From Piper betle (Eukaryota; Streptophyta; Magnoliopsida; Piperales; Piperaceae): a stretch of 64,000 nucleotides of DNA. Below are positions 37,885 through 50,116 of the stretch, in pieces; the stretch's first letter is position 1; every line of letters starts with the position of its first letter. The notes beneath the pieces were generated by a model. The model was not told where the DNA came from, ran no database searches, and saw only the letters and a program-made list of their open reading frames with translations. The DNA lies in assembly GCA_033002965.1 (NCBI GenBank), contig JAURVB010000159.1, positions 124,001 to 188,000 of the forward strand, in the 5' to 3' direction. The position numbers and the translations under genes were made by a program.

Positions 37885-38982
37885 GCTTTGCTCTAGCATC
37901 TATTCCATTGTCGTTTTTGCAGCAGATTCTATTGAGCTACATATAATGCAAATTTTGACTCACTTATATGGACATGATATTGTAGTTTCAACTCTATCGT
38001 TCCCACATTGATATGCATATATATTTAAGGTTGTGGCTCACTGGCTCTAGTACAACCTTTTTCTATGATGCTTTCTCGTCAACAATCTTGGTGAATCTCT
38101 TGCTTCAACTTGGGCCTGCAGCTACACCAGCTCGTGTTGCCACCAAATTGCAACCTTTAATTTGATGGAAACCCACCATGACAAGCCATATATACCATCA
38201 CGTACTGTAAACTGTGATATTCTCCAATTCCATAATTTAAAGATCTTGGGGTCTCCCTTCGCCTTCCATGACGTAATTTTTCCGCCTCCGCCCCTTGAAA
38301 ATGCTTCTGTTTCTCCTTTTCTGCTTTTGAGTTTTGACCTCATTTCTTCCTGTCCTTTTGCTTCCAATGCTTTGGCATGGCAGACAGCTCCTCCCCCACC
38401 AATAGTAGCTCCCACTTCAAAAATCTCCATTTTCTGTACCCAACCATACTGTCTAAAGCGAACCCATTATTGCTGGAATTGAAGCTTTGAATGGGTTGCG
38501 GTGGGAGTTGGAGTTTACAACTTACAATTAGGCCTTTTGATGTGGAAAATGCTTTACTTTTGTTACGAAGTTGTCACCTGATAAATATATAAGCTTTATT
38601 TAGTTCTGATGCATACAGTTGATCTTCCAACATGAATTCAACATTTTGACAAAAAAAATGAATTCATTATATATACTTAAAAATAAATGCATAACATTTT
38701 TTTCAAGTAAAATCTTAATTTGTGGTAGATGTTTGAGATAGACAAGGTAGACGTCGCTTCTTACAATTATGTACACAATAATAAACAAAATTTCCTTGAT
38801 AAATAAAATGGGCAACTAGCACACAATTGCACGAATAACTATAATTATTTGCAGAAGAAAAAATGTTTACTGATTGTTTCCACGTGGCACGTTGTTGTTG
38901 GTGCAAGTACATATATTATTATGAGATGGCTATATCGGACGTTCCAAGTTAGTGCAGCGTGCCAAGTACGCGAGAGACCATG
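37885..38982. other. Spacer upstream of the glutaredoxin gene
   Basis: A patch at 38120-38480 is less AT-rich and open on both strands for about 102-106 codons, with no recognised domain. The remainder is AT-rich. Confidence 0.45.
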
Positions 38983-39095
38983 CACGTGGGACATGCAGCG
39001 CGCCTGACGTCATGGCTACGTGATTGCGTACGGATGACGTCACTAGCCCTTCCCATTCTCCATGTGACGTGGGCCCCCCACTCCACTCTTATAAC
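38983..39095 (+). promoter_or_regulatory. ACGT-rich promoter of the glutaredoxin gene with twin TGACGTCA boxes
   Basis: CACGTG (38983-38988), TGACGTCA (39005-39012), TGACGTCA (39035-39042) and TGACGTG (39065-39071) lie just upstream of a TATA-like CTTATAAC (39088-39095). The ATG is at 39147. TGACGTCA is the palindromic binding site of TGA-type bZIP factors, and the CC-type glutaredoxins are known TGA partners. Direct autoregulation is inference. Confidence 0.6.
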
Positions 39096-39146
39096 TAACC
39101 CAACGAGTCCACCCCTCCCCCCCAGCATTGAAGGTGCATTGCATCC

Positions 39147-39550
39147 ATGGTGAGTAGCTTTGCTATGGAGATGGCGGTGGGGAGGAAGGCGTCGTCGGCG
39201 ACGGAGAAGACGGTGACGGCGCTGACGATCGACGGGGGCGAGACGCCGGAGCAGCGGGTGCGGCGGCTGATATCCGAGAATCCGGTGGTGATCTTCAGCC
39301 GCACCTCGTGCTGCATGTGCCATGTGGTGAAGCAGTTGCTCGGGACCATAGGGGTGCATCCGGCGGCGATCGAGCTGGACGAGGCCGAGATCGAGGGCGC
39401 GAGGGCCGTGCTCGGGGGTCTCGACGGCGACGGGGAGCCCCGGTGGTGTTCATTGGTGGGGGCAGGGTGGGGGGTCTGGAGGCGCTCATGGCCCTCCACC
39501 TTAGCGGGAGGCTACTATCCAAGTTACAAGAGGTTGGTGTAGTTCGCTAA
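39147..39550 (+). CDS. CC-type (ROXY) glutaredoxin, frameshifted
   Basis: Single-exon gene for a plant-specific CC-type glutaredoxin of about 134 residues. These proteins act with TGA bZIP factors and TOPLESS in floral organ, nitrate and defence control. The active-site motif is SRTSCCMCHVVKQLL, with CCMC where classic glutaredoxins have CPYC, at about residues 51-65. The glutathione-binding tail follows in another frame: PVVFIGGGRVGGLEALMALH, then LSGRLLSKLQEVG. The switch lies at the G4 run 39432-39435. One more base there gives a normal Asp-Gly-x-Ala-Pro junction; without it the protein ends in an unrelated tail at 39542. ATG 39147 is the first start 52 bases after a TATA-like box. The C-terminus lacks the ALWL motif of some ROXY members but ends near its usual place. 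Coding GC is very high. Confidence 0.88.
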
Positions 39551-42500
39551 TCATTAATTAGTTAGGCAGGTGATCATAATTATAAATATAAGCATATGCA
39601 TCCATATATTAATTAAGTAGTTGATAGTAATTGATGTCTGTAATTTGATGGATTCTAGGTTGTGTTAATATTGAGCTATTGGTGTCACTAAGTCCATAGC
39701 ACTCTCGTTTCGTTAGTTACATCTTCGAGTAATTAATATTGCATGGCTTAGTAACTAGATCATGAAAATGGTACTCTGATAGATGCTACTAATCAGAGCA
39801 AAGGATGCTCAAATGGGTTGTAATTTGTGCCAAAAGGAATGAAAGAAAGACGCAGCTTGTAAGGCTAGTTTTCTTTGAAAAAATATATCGACGGTGGGGA
39901 TGTGGACGATGCCAGGGGGCGATTCCTTTTCTTCATCTCCTGCTAAACACTACACATGAAGCTCCGGCATATAATTATCGAGCGATTAATGATATGTGAA
40001 CTTAATTAATTATATATGAGAAACCTGATCTATTCATCAGGTGTGGTACAGATATAAGACAATAATAGTACTGTTATTCTTTTGAGTGCGGTACATGTTG
40101 AGAAATCATGCATCATCGAGCAGAGTACACTGCCATCTGCAACAGAACGTCAAAATGGGAACACTCACATGAACTTTGATCGATAGCATGTTATAGCCTT
40201 TGTATAATTTTGGTGGCATAGTCTAGTTTTATGTGTACATATATATATATATATATATAATGTAATGCCATATTAGTCTATGCAGCCTAGTACTGATCTG
40301 ATTTTTATGATGAGGTAATTAAATGGTTTAGGTATAATGGAAGGAATATGGAAGGCAACTACTGTAAACTTTATATTGAAATGGTTTCGTCGTAAGTGTC
40401 ATTTCGATCTGAAGCTGACATTATGATAGAAATGGTTCGCTTACCCATGGGTGAGGTTACCCAGCGTCCCTAACTCAGAGTACTCGTGTACAGTGACATA
40501 TTCCTATCAAGAACAAGGGAGGAACACGCCATTGAAGCAGCGACGTGTACAACACATGAAAATATTCATACATCGCCCGAAAGAAAATCTGATAGTATAT
40601 GCATGCGTATTTACCACATTTAAATTCACTTCATCAGGGCCTCTTAATTAACGAAGATTCTTTGAGTTAACTAATAAAATATATAGAAATATTACTATTT
40701 TTAAACTTGCATTTTAAAAATTAATATTATTAGTTAGCTAGCATTTTAAAATAACAGAAATCAATATATTTACCAATTTAAGTAATGGTTATTTATTACT
40801 CATTTTATATTATTTATGATACTACATATTTAAAAAATTGTATAAATGACATCAGTTCAATTTTAGCGTCTGCTCCTAGTCCACTTCCTAACTTGTTAAG
40901 TCTAAGTCAAAATCATGTCTTTTTAAATATTATTATAAAATATAAACAATATAATGTAAGTATAAGGAATTTAGTACTTATAAATGATGAGTCAAAATTA
41001 TTTGTCTTCAAACAGTATGTATGATATATACTTATAAATGTTTTAACTTTAATTTTAAAATATTCATAATCACATGATATAATTAATTCTTAAACTTTTC
41101 ACAAATAATTTAAAATAACCAAACTTGAAAAATGATAAAAATACAATATAATGGGGAATTTAAAAATTAAGATCCGAAGAATTTAATTTTCTTTTCGAAA
41201 ACTCTAGCTGAATTGCCGAAATGAGAACTTACGAGATGATATTGGGTTGACAATATAGATAATATGATTACATGTCGATCTTCTTTAGATAGGCTCCATC
41301 TAAGTTAGGCTGGATTAATAAACATAATTAAAAGTAGAATAAGTTCTCAATAACTTGATTAATGCTAAACTAATTTAGTTGTGCATATTTGGTTTGAGTA
41401 ATTGAAATTACTTCATGTTACTTTGATGTGGTATATATATTTTAATATTATTTTTTGATAACATTAATGTATTAATGTTAAAAAATATTATTTATTAAAA
41501 TTTACTGTATGATTATTAAAAATAATTTAATTATGTCAATATTACTTGTGGTGACATCTTTACAAATAATCATTATAAATATAACATTTTTTATTAATGT
41601 TTTATTGTATGTTGTAATTAGGGATGAGTATGAATCAAATGTTGATTAGATATGGCTATATCAGTATCTAATTTGAATTCGAATATTTGAATCTATATTT
41701 GTTTTAAATTTGAATATTACATTCATTTAATTTACTACATTCATCAAACCCATATCCCAATTCCATAAAAAAATATAAATAATGTGAATTTTAACATAAT
41801 AAGGGAAACAAATTAATAAAAAATATTATTTTTGAATTTTTAAAAATACATTTTTACAAAATATGGCATATTCAGATCGGCCAAGGATATCTGAATAGTG
41901 GGACTTATTTTCAATTCAAACTAGTTCTGGTAATATATAAATAGGTTGGATACGGATCAAATTTGTCGAACAACCCATCCTAGATACAATTGGCTGTGAG
42001 GGTTCAAAGTACTCTCTGCCTGCAGCTAGGTTGAAAATAATTATATTTATAAAATTTTTGCCACCGGGTGAAACATATTTAATTTACGAGGAAAATATGA
42101 TAATCACAACCTTAATGTGGCTTCAAAGAGTATATGTTTTTTTAATATTTTTTTATAATTTAATGCCACTGCCCATGCTAATCATTATTTATAATTTCAT
42201 GCCACTGACATGCTAATATTAGAAGATTGTAGCTATGTTAAAGTTTGAAAATGTATAACTCTCTCTAATTATTAAAAGACAAGGGCAAGAATTGTTTTAA
42301 TTTGACTGAAGAGGTACAAATTATAAAAATAATGAACAGAAATAAGAATCATGGTGCAACAAAACAAAGATGGTGAGGTGATAACTGATGTCACGATACA
42401 AATACACAAAGTAATTTGATCTTTATAACTTAGTGCTGATGGGCCACAAATTAGAGCATGCATTAGCACTTTCTACGGTCTCCACTTGGCCGCCCAAAAA

Positions 42501-43797
42501 AATTGAACTACTATGCCCCTCCTCACTTTGAACTTTATGTAATGTCAGCCTCAAAAGAGGAACTGCTGGGGTAGGATAAAGTTCTTGATTTGCTACCATT
42601 TATGTTCTTCTTTTCCCCCTTTTAACAGGGCTCGGATTTTTCATATTATTGTTGTTGTAAAGGCGTAGAAGCTTCAATGAAGCATCACCAAAAGAAGTGC
42701 TAACACTATTGAATTTGTATGTACATATGAGTTAGAATATGTTGTTTGTCTTAAAACTCGGATAAATAAGGAAAAAATAGCGTAAAAAATAATCTGGTCA
42801 TTAAAAATTTGTCATTTACAATAATATTTTATTGAATTTTTTCAAAAAAAAACAAAACGGGAAAAAAAGGTTTTGGGTCGAATTTCCTGATAGAGCTGTG
42901 TTTATTTTTTCATCCCTTCGCTTCTTTTGGGTACCACTCAAAAATTGTAGCAATATTCTGATTTTTGACATGTTGAGAACTGAATTGGGATGCATGCACG
43001 GTCAGGTGCATTATCGTGTAATGCAGCAAAAAATAAATATTTCTATTCTTTAAGCTCATATTGAAGAAAAGCCACAGAGAAAGCTTTGCTCGAGTGTTTG
43101 CCATCTAATTGTTGTCTTGATCAGTGGCTGCTTTAATATTTCTAAGAGTGTTTATTTAATATTTCATAAATATATGGCTTAAAATTTTGCACTGTCCACC
43201 TTATTTTAATTGGTTCCTAAATCACATTGCTTTGGCATACAAAAATATACAAGGAAAGGTGGAGTCGAACCATATATCAACCCACAAACTAAGAACTCGT
43301 AGAGGAAGGAATTTTACTTAAAGAGTAAGCTCAAAATCGTTGTTTGATTCAAACCCAAATAAAAATTTCTTTTGCTTGCATACTTAATTCTGTTTAACTC
43401 AAAATTCAATTCATTATTCTCATGCTTTGTAAAGACCAAAATTTTTAGATATTTTTACAATCTTGTTTTATAAAAATATAACTAATTAGTAGAACGTGTG
43501 AGCACTTAGCAGAAACCATATCCTATCTGAATTCATCCCGATTGAGTAAAATAATACATAAAATATAAATTTTAAAATAAAAAATATTAAAAATTAATAA
43601 AAATTATTATTTTTAAATATTTTAAAATATAATTTTATAAAATATTATCTATTCGAATTAAATACATGTCAAATCACCCCCAAATTTATATCTAATTTAA
43701 ATATTTTCGAATGCATTATATATTTAAAAAATTTAAATCAAGATCTTATCTAAATATTGTATATATCAACTATCCAAATCCATCTTAAAAACCACAA
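39551..43797. other. Long AT-rich spacer
   Basis: No gene is recognised. A (TA) run lies at 40241-40260. The stretch at 41620-41990 has Ile/Asn-codon-like AT text with ATACGGATCAAATT near its end, a style common in old plant repeats. A related-looking stretch lies at 43490-43790. Nothing can be assigned more closely. Confidence 0.5.
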
Positions 43798-43913
43798 TAT
43801 TTTTGGGGTCGGGTATTGTATTAGGTATTGTATTAGGAAGTCTAGGAGTAATATTACTTACCAATAGACTCTATTCTGCTTTTTCTTTGGGTTTAGTTCT
43901 TGTGTGTCTTAGC
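43798..43913 (+). pseudogene. ndhG: Plastid ndhG fragment (nuclear plastid insertion)
   Basis: In one frame this reads FLGSGIVLG, then [20 protein letters not shown], then LVCLS, which matches a transmembrane part of plastid NAD(P)H dehydrogenase subunit 6 (NdhG). A 12-base duplication (ATTGTATTAGGT twice) has kept the frame. Similarity stops abruptly on both sides, so this is a short, somewhat diverged copy moved from the plastid. It is not a functional gene. Confidence 0.75.
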
Positions 43914-44682
43914 GGGTTAATTTACTATGAAAGACTTGAGCTCACCCTGTTCAATGGGTTCATGACTAAACGCTCCTAGAAGCAGGAAAGGGATCCATGG
44001 ATGTTCTGCATGTAGTTTCATTCAATTTGGGCTGGGAATGGGAACCGCCGGTGACCCTTTTCCCAGTATCGGACGCCCACCCCTCTTCCCTGAGGTGGAT
44101 CTCCTGCCCATCCCCAAACAAGCATGTACCAAAACCAACCAACACGATCTATTCTTCTCCACCAGCCACGTTCCACGTACCCTCTCCCGTGCCCAATATC
44201 GGTGATAGCATGGCCCAAGCTACCCAATTTTTTTTCAGCCCTTTCCTCTCGTCCACACCTTGGAGTCCTATACGTGTCCTCCTTCCCAGTGAGCGACAAC
44301 CACCACCACAAGTCTCGCAGTTTATAAGTCTGACAAACCTTATCCCAACCGAGAGGAATCTTTTTTCTTGACTTCCAGGTAGTTTTGTCGAATCACAGGA
44401 GCGAAGTAAGTTTTCTTAGTGTGAGTTTGTCTGCTGCATGTTTACATATGCTCTCTTCATAAGTTCAGGCCACCAGCCATATAGGTGCAAGGTAATAGGT
44501 CTGTGCTTTTAATTTCTGTGACAGCTCTGATCACTCACTCTTTCTATACCAGCATATAAAAAGATGAGATTAAGCCCATGTTATGGAAGTAGAGAAGGAA
44601 TAAGATCGCCTTACCTGTTTCAGTAGTTCTGTTTGTTTCTACCTTTATTGGTTGTGTTGGTTGTGTTGGTAGGAAGGGAAAC
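43914..44682. other. Promoter and leader region of the HSF gene
   Basis: Less AT-rich than the spacer to its left. TTTATAAG at 44321-44328 could be the TATA box. CAG|GTAG near 44379 and GGTAG near 44673 could bound a leader intron, leaving ATG 44683 ten bases into exon 2. A clear heat-shock element (alternating GAA and TTC blocks) was not found. Confidence 0.4.
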
Positions 44683-45976
44683 ATGGAATGTGTTCAAGTG
44701 AAGACAGAGGAAGTAGTGGCGGATTCGGCTTGTTCTTTCTGCCAGCCGCAGCCGATCGCAGGTCTGCATGACAGTGGGCCGCCGCCATTCTTGACGAAGA
44801 CGTTTGACATGGTGGAGGATCCTTCCACCGATTCCATCGTCTCTTGGAGCCACGGCCGGAACAGCTTCGTTGTCTGGGACGCCATCAAGCTCGCCACAGC
44901 TTTGCTTCCCAAGTACTTCAAGCACAGCAACTTCTCTAGCTTCATTAGACAGCTGAATACTTATGTTAGTATCTCAACCTCAATTCATTTTCTTCTTACC
45001 ATTTTTGTTCATCTAATTGTTTTGATTCCAAGTCCACAAATATTGTTGATGAATTGGTAAGGTTGGATATATGGTATTTACATTTGTAAATAATCTCTTT
45101 TTCTAGCAGTTCATGTATAAATGACATAAATAGTTGTTGCAGAAGTATTCAAATACTTGGCACTGTCCCTGCTTTTTCTGTAAAATTAACTTCTCTACTG
45201 ATTGATTTCAGGGTTTCAGAAAGGTCGACCCTGATAGGTGGGAGTTTGCAAACGAGGGGTTTTTAGGAGGGCAGAGACATCTGTTGAAGAACATCAAGAG
45301 GAGAAGGCATGCTTCACAGGGCTTGCAACAGCAAGTATCCGGGCCTTGTGTCGAATTAGGCAAATTTGATCCAGATGATCAGATTGACAGGTTAAAAAGT
45401 GACGGAAATGTGTTGAGAGTAGAAGTTGTTAAGCTCAAGCAACAACAACTGGCTTGTAGAACTCAACTGGTTGCCATGGAAAAGAGACTGCAAGGTACTG
45501 AAAGGATGCAGAAACAGATAATGGCTTTCCTCGTCGAAGCTCTCAAGAACCCAGAACTTTTCCACCAAATCATACAGTGCAGAAACCCCAAGAAGGTAGT
45601 AGATGGAGTTCCAAAGAAAAGGAGATTGGCATCTACTGAAAGTCAGGCAACTCTCCACCAGGTGGGAGAAAGCTCACCACATGGAAGTGTGAAGCCATTG
45701 CTGTCTATGATGGATAATGAATCAGCTGCTTCTTGTGGAAGTGAAATAGCAATAAATACTATCCCTCCCAACGAAGGAGGGTACACAACATGGAAAGAAT
45801 TGCTAAACGAGGAGCTAATGGCAGACGAAGTGTCTTACCAATTGAATGGGAGCCAAACAGATACAGATTTGGGAGTGGGAGTGGATGATTTGAGAAATAA
45901 AACAGTGGACTGGTATAATGATGTGGAGATCTGGGTCGGTGAGATGGGGTTTTTAAGTTCAGATTGTAATTATTAG
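44683..45976 (+). CDS. Class A heat-stress transcription factor (HsfA2/A6-like)
   Basis: Exons 44683-44964 and 45212-45976 give an intact 348-residue protein. The DNA-binding domain runs from [15 protein letters not shown] (about residue 33) to LLKNIKRRR (about 127). The single intron falls between LNTY and GFRKV, the position conserved in plant HSFs. A heptad oligomerisation region (about 150-205) has the class-A insertion between HR-A and HR-B. KKRRL (about 213) is a likely nuclear localisation signal. [12 protein letters not shown] is an AHA-type activator motif with aromatic and acidic residues, and the end EMGFLSS resembles the export signal of A2-type factors. Class A is clear; the exact subgroup is inference. 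Class A HSFs trimerise and activate chaperone genes in heat or oxidative stress. Confidence 0.93.
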
Positions 45977-46344
45977 GGTGGCAGGTAAATGTTCATCCAT
46001 CAAATGTGCACACATCCTAGCTCATGTATAAGACACTAGACAGTTTATTTGTCTCTTCGTTCCATGTACAAATTAATCTGAAGCAGCTTTTTTCTCAAGC
46101 AAACGAAACCCAAAAAGAGTGCTTGGATGAATGCGTTTTGATCAATGGATTCAAAGATACAAACTACAATACCAGATAAAAGGGTTTTGTGGGTGAGTCA
46201 GTAATTTAGTTCCATCATTGCTATGAACAAAAAAACAGAAACAAAAAACAAGAAAAAGACTAAAGTGGATGAGGATAATAAAGTCACCTTCACCAAATGC
46301 TGCCTACAAGACATCACGATTTCCATCTCCGTGTAAAATTGCAT

Positions 46345-47892
46345 CTACTCATCGTCATCCTCATCTTCGTCAGTAAATTCTTCTTCATCGTCACTGAGAC
46401 CACCTTCTTCTTCTTCAACACCGGCATTGTCAACGATAAAACCACCTAGAGTCTCGTCGTCATCATCCTCTTCTTCATTTCTGCCCAGAGCATCAAGCTT
46501 TTGTTTTCTCAATTCATCAGCAGATGCTTCGTCTTTGGACCTTGTAGCAGCGGCTCTCGGTCTTTTGGAACTTCTTAACCCAGCAATTTTCTCCTCCTCA
46601 CCTTGGCTCTCCCCAGTCCAATCTTCGTCATTACTATCCCTATCCTTTTTCTTACCCTTCCTCTTCATAACCTTCTCTCTTGTACTAGGCCTTTCCTCTA
46701 CCGTTACTTCTTCATCTTCACTGTCCTGCTTTGATCCGTCTAAGAACCAGTCCCAGTTTCTAACATCACGAATTTTCGATTTCGGATAGTTATCAAATTC
46801 ATGTCCTATGACCAAAAATCCAAACTCTGCAATTATAAAAATAACTAGAATTGGTGAAACTAAGCTAACATCAAAGTAGAGTACAACAAGATAACACCGG
46901 CAAACCAATAAAAAAGTAAAATTTCTCCGCACTAAGCAATAGTTGGATTACAAAAACGCAATATGGCGAAACTGAGTCAACACCAATGTAAACTATAACA
47001 ATGTAACATTGGCAAGTTTTTTGTTCTCATGAAGTTCCCAATTTATATAGCAAACTACACTAATAAATACTTTGTGTATATAACATCAATGTAAACTATA
47101 ACAAGGTAGTAAACATTGGCATACCAATGTAAACAGAGATCACACCAATGTAAACTACAACAAGGTTGTACCATTGGCAAACCAATGTAAAATTCAAGTT
47201 GCTTGGAATAAAAAAAATGTAAAATTCAAGTTTCCCCTACAATAGTGAATAGATTTCACTAATCAATATCAATACTTGGATAGCATGGATTAACAGACAG
47301 ACAACATAACATTTTTAGCTGCGACCAATGCAGATAAGAGACCTCAATACCAGCATCACTGCCTAAACAGCTATCCCCATAACATGAAAATACTACCAAA
47401 GTGAGAGTGAAATGCAAATCAACATATGCAAACCATTTTTCAGCAAATCAACAATGTTGGCATAAAAATCTGACCTTTCACAGGATCAATACCAGGAACT
47501 TGCACTGCGCCAACTTCACCAATTTCCGCCGCCTCCCTCTCCAAAGTCTCCATCTTTCTCCTCTCCCCAACCTCGACGCCGCCCACTAGGACAAAGCAAG
47601 GGTTCCTCACCGACAGGGAGAACCTATCACCACTGGAAAGCTTGCCTTTTTCGAACTTCCTGAAAATCCTTCCGCCACGTCCATCTCCGGCAAGGGCCAC
47701 CCAGATTGGGTTCCGGCCGACGACCTCAAAGTCGACGCCGACGTCGGCGCCGGCGCAGTGTGGTCGGAGGAGGATGTGCCGGCGGGAGATCGTACGGTCG
47801 CCGGAGTTGGGCAGCGAGCGCCTCCCGAGCTCCGTCGGGGAGGAGGTGGGCGAGAGTGGGAGGTTGGAGCCGTCTTCGAAGAGGAGCTCCAT
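46345..47892 (-). CDS. FHA-domain protein with acidic tail
   Basis: Exons 47475-47892 and 46345-46826 give an intact 299-residue protein. The N-terminal forkhead-associated domain starts close to residue 1 (MELLFEDGSNLPLSP) and keeps the phosphothreonine-binding pattern of small turn, SRRH and later GRNP (residues 20-65). FHA domains bind phosphothreonine peptides. The middle has NWDWFLDGSKQD, then Lys/Arg-rich blocks likely to direct the protein to the nucleus, and the last 50 residues are mostly Asp and Glu. The family is widespread in plants but its role is not known to me; a chromatin or DNA-repair scaffold is only a guess. The intron holds a short tandem repeat. The codon phase across the intron (G + AG) is correct. 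Confidence 0.85.
46980..47200. repeat. Tandem repeat in the FHA-gene intron
   Basis: CAATGTAAACTATAACAA or a one-base variant occurs near 46984, 47090 and 47148, with further ACCAATGTAAA copies near 47124 and 47184 and CATTGGCAAACCAATG spacers. This is an old minisatellite with variable spacing. Confidence 0.6.
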
Positions 47893-47949
47893 GGATGGTG
47901 GAGCTCTTGACTCCGGACCAGCTCAAGGTAGTTTCTTTATTTTTTCAAA

Positions 47950-47951
<2 letters not shown>

Positions 47952-47995
<44 letters not shown>
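47952..47995. repeat. (TTA)14 microsatellite
   Basis: A long perfect trinucleotide run 60 bases upstream of the FHA-gene start, so it may lie in its promoter or leader. Length polymorphism is likely. Confidence 0.95.
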
Positions 47996-48613
47996 GAATT
48001 TATACCAAATTTATTTTAAAAATAAAATAATTCAATTTAAGTATTATTATCATTAATAAAATAAATAAATAAATTTCAAATCTGTATATGAATTATATCT
48101 GCAATTTAATTTTTTTAATGGGTCTCCTACAAGGATATCTGTATAATATATAATGTATAAGCAGCAAGAAGGAAGTGGATAAATTGTTACCATTTTTTTA
48201 ATATTAATGACTTAATTTTAAATTTTTTGATAAATATAATAATTTTAAAATATATTAAATTTAATTTTATTATAATTATTTAAATAATTATAATAAAATG
48301 GTTAAAAATATTAGATTGGTTTGCAAATCTATTTGCTTGTTTATTTATAAATAATAGGCACCTTAAAATATTGCTTCATAAAAGGTATATATGAATTGCA
48401 AGTCATGTATATTCTTATTATTATAATATTATGACGATGGTGATCATGATATATATGGATTTCTTTATTAATTTTTTAGAAGCTAATTTTTACGTAGGGT
48501 TATTAATTGAGCAAGCCAGCTCGTAACATTTAACGTTTGACTTGGTTTGATTTGACTCAAAACTCGATATTTAAATGCTCTCCAACATTATTAACAAAAA
48601 ATAGCTTGTTAAT

Positions 48614-49510
48614 GTAATAAGTGAACCTCTCCTCGCTCCTTCACACTAGGTACATTAGTTCTTTGCCACATATATGAAGTTCGGGATGATCTCTCCCGAT
48701 CGAAATTTGTTGCATCATGGGAAGGCCCTTACGTCATTTTTTAAGATGTATAAAATGAATGTTATGATTTTAAAACAGTAGGTAAGGATGATGTTTTTTG
48801 GGTTAATGCCAAATTTCTAAAGATGTGTCATAATTCTATTGATGATGACTACGTAATTGAGTGCATTACTATATTGGATCGCCTTGAAGAATACCAGAGT
48901 GGCATAAGCAAATGTCTCTAGTATTATTGGGAAAAGATAGTTTGTTACTATAATAAGTAAGCCTATCCTCACTCCTTCACACCCGGTACATTAGTTCTTT
49001 GCAATACACATGCTTGGGTTGATCTCCCCCAACCAAAATTTGTTACATCATGGGAAGGCCTTTATTCCTTTTTAAAGATTTAGAGAATTGATGTTATGAT
49101 CTTAAATTGGTAAATAGGGATGATATTTTTGGGGTTAATGCCAAATTTCTAAAGCTCTGGCATAATTTTATTAATGATGACTACGCAATTGAACGCATTA
49201 TAATATTGGATCGCCTTGAAGAATACCAGAGTGGCACAAACAAATGTCTCCAATGTTATCGGGAAAAGATGGCTTATTACTACAATAAGTGAACTTCTCC
49301 TTGCTCCTTCACACCTGATACATTAGTTCTTTGCAATATACATGAAGTCCAGGATGATCACCCCCAACCGAAATTTGTTGCATCATGAGAAGGCCCATAT
49401 GTCATTTTTGAACATGTAGAAAATTGATATTATGATCTTAAAACGATAAATAAGGATGATATATTTTAGGTTAATACCAAAATTTTAAAGTTTTAGCGTA
49501 ACCCTATTGC
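48614..49510. repeat. Three tandem copies of a 330 bp unit
   Basis: Unit 1 is about 48614-48950, unit 2 is 48951-49282, and unit 3 from 49283 is cut short near 49510. Each starts AATAAGTGAACCTCTCCTNG-like, then CTCCTTCACAC, then GTACATTAGTTCTTTGC. Each later has GGGTTAATGCCAAATTTCTA and GGATCGCCTTGAAGAATACC. In unit 2 the second half is open (61 codons, with LDRLEEYQSGTNKC), and unit 1 reads nearly the same with one stop. The unit may derive from a coding sequence. I do not recognise the source. Confidence 0.75.
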
Positions 49511-50116
49511 CAGAAGGTTGGCCCCCTATATAGGTGGTTTTTCTTTACCTTGCGTAGTAAAAATAAATGGCACAAGTTGATTCCCTTTTATAAGGTTACG
49601 AGTTGATCATCACTCACATCTACTTTATTTTAGCTTTCAACTCCACTATCTATATGGTTTTAGTGGTTTTTCTCCAATATTTTATTTGGGCTTATGTTTT
49701 TTTGCTATCAATATTCTGTTTTACATGCTTGATTTAGCATCTTTGTGAGTAAAACATGGGGTTAATGTGTGCATATAAAAACAAATAAATAAATAGGAAA
49801 AAACCCTTAAATGGTTATATTTTAAAAAGATGGCCTTAATTGGTCACATTTTGTGAGGAATTACTTCATCGAAGAACAACTCGTGACATAGCAAACAAGC
49901 AGCATGAATCTTGGATGAATAAAACTCATATAGAGTTCGTGGAGTTGACGTGAGGGAAGCAAATGGGACCCACCATGGAGTTTGTGGAATTAAGCTTGTA
50001 AGATAATGCCACGCACGGGAGTTTAATTGGTAACAACTCGTAATGGGCAAGAGTTGGAAAACACCCGTACACGTTGGCTTGGAGTTGGAATCAACGGGAC
50101 GTATTTCGGGTATATC
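49511..50116. other. Spacer between the tandem repeat and the inverted-repeat element
   Basis: AT-rich to 49850, then mixed composition with a 68-codon minus-strand open frame lacking any motif. Nothing is recognised. Confidence 0.4.

Noticed and set aside
37358..37896. Overlapping Ala/Pro/Arg-rich open frames on both strands
   Set aside because: They lie in the about 80% GC core of the foldback element, stops are rare there by composition, and no protein family is recognisable.
38122..38482. Overlapping open frames of about 102 and 106 codons
   Set aside because: Neither strand shows a known motif or a convincing start.
43997..44682. Heat-shock elements in the HSF promoter
   Set aside because: I looked for alternating GAA/TTC blocks with two-base spacing and saw only isolated half sites.
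46427..46789. A Ser-rich plus-strand open frame of 120 codons
   Set aside because: It is antisense to the Asp/Glu-rich FHA tail; GA-rich codons read backward give Ser/Phe/Leu.
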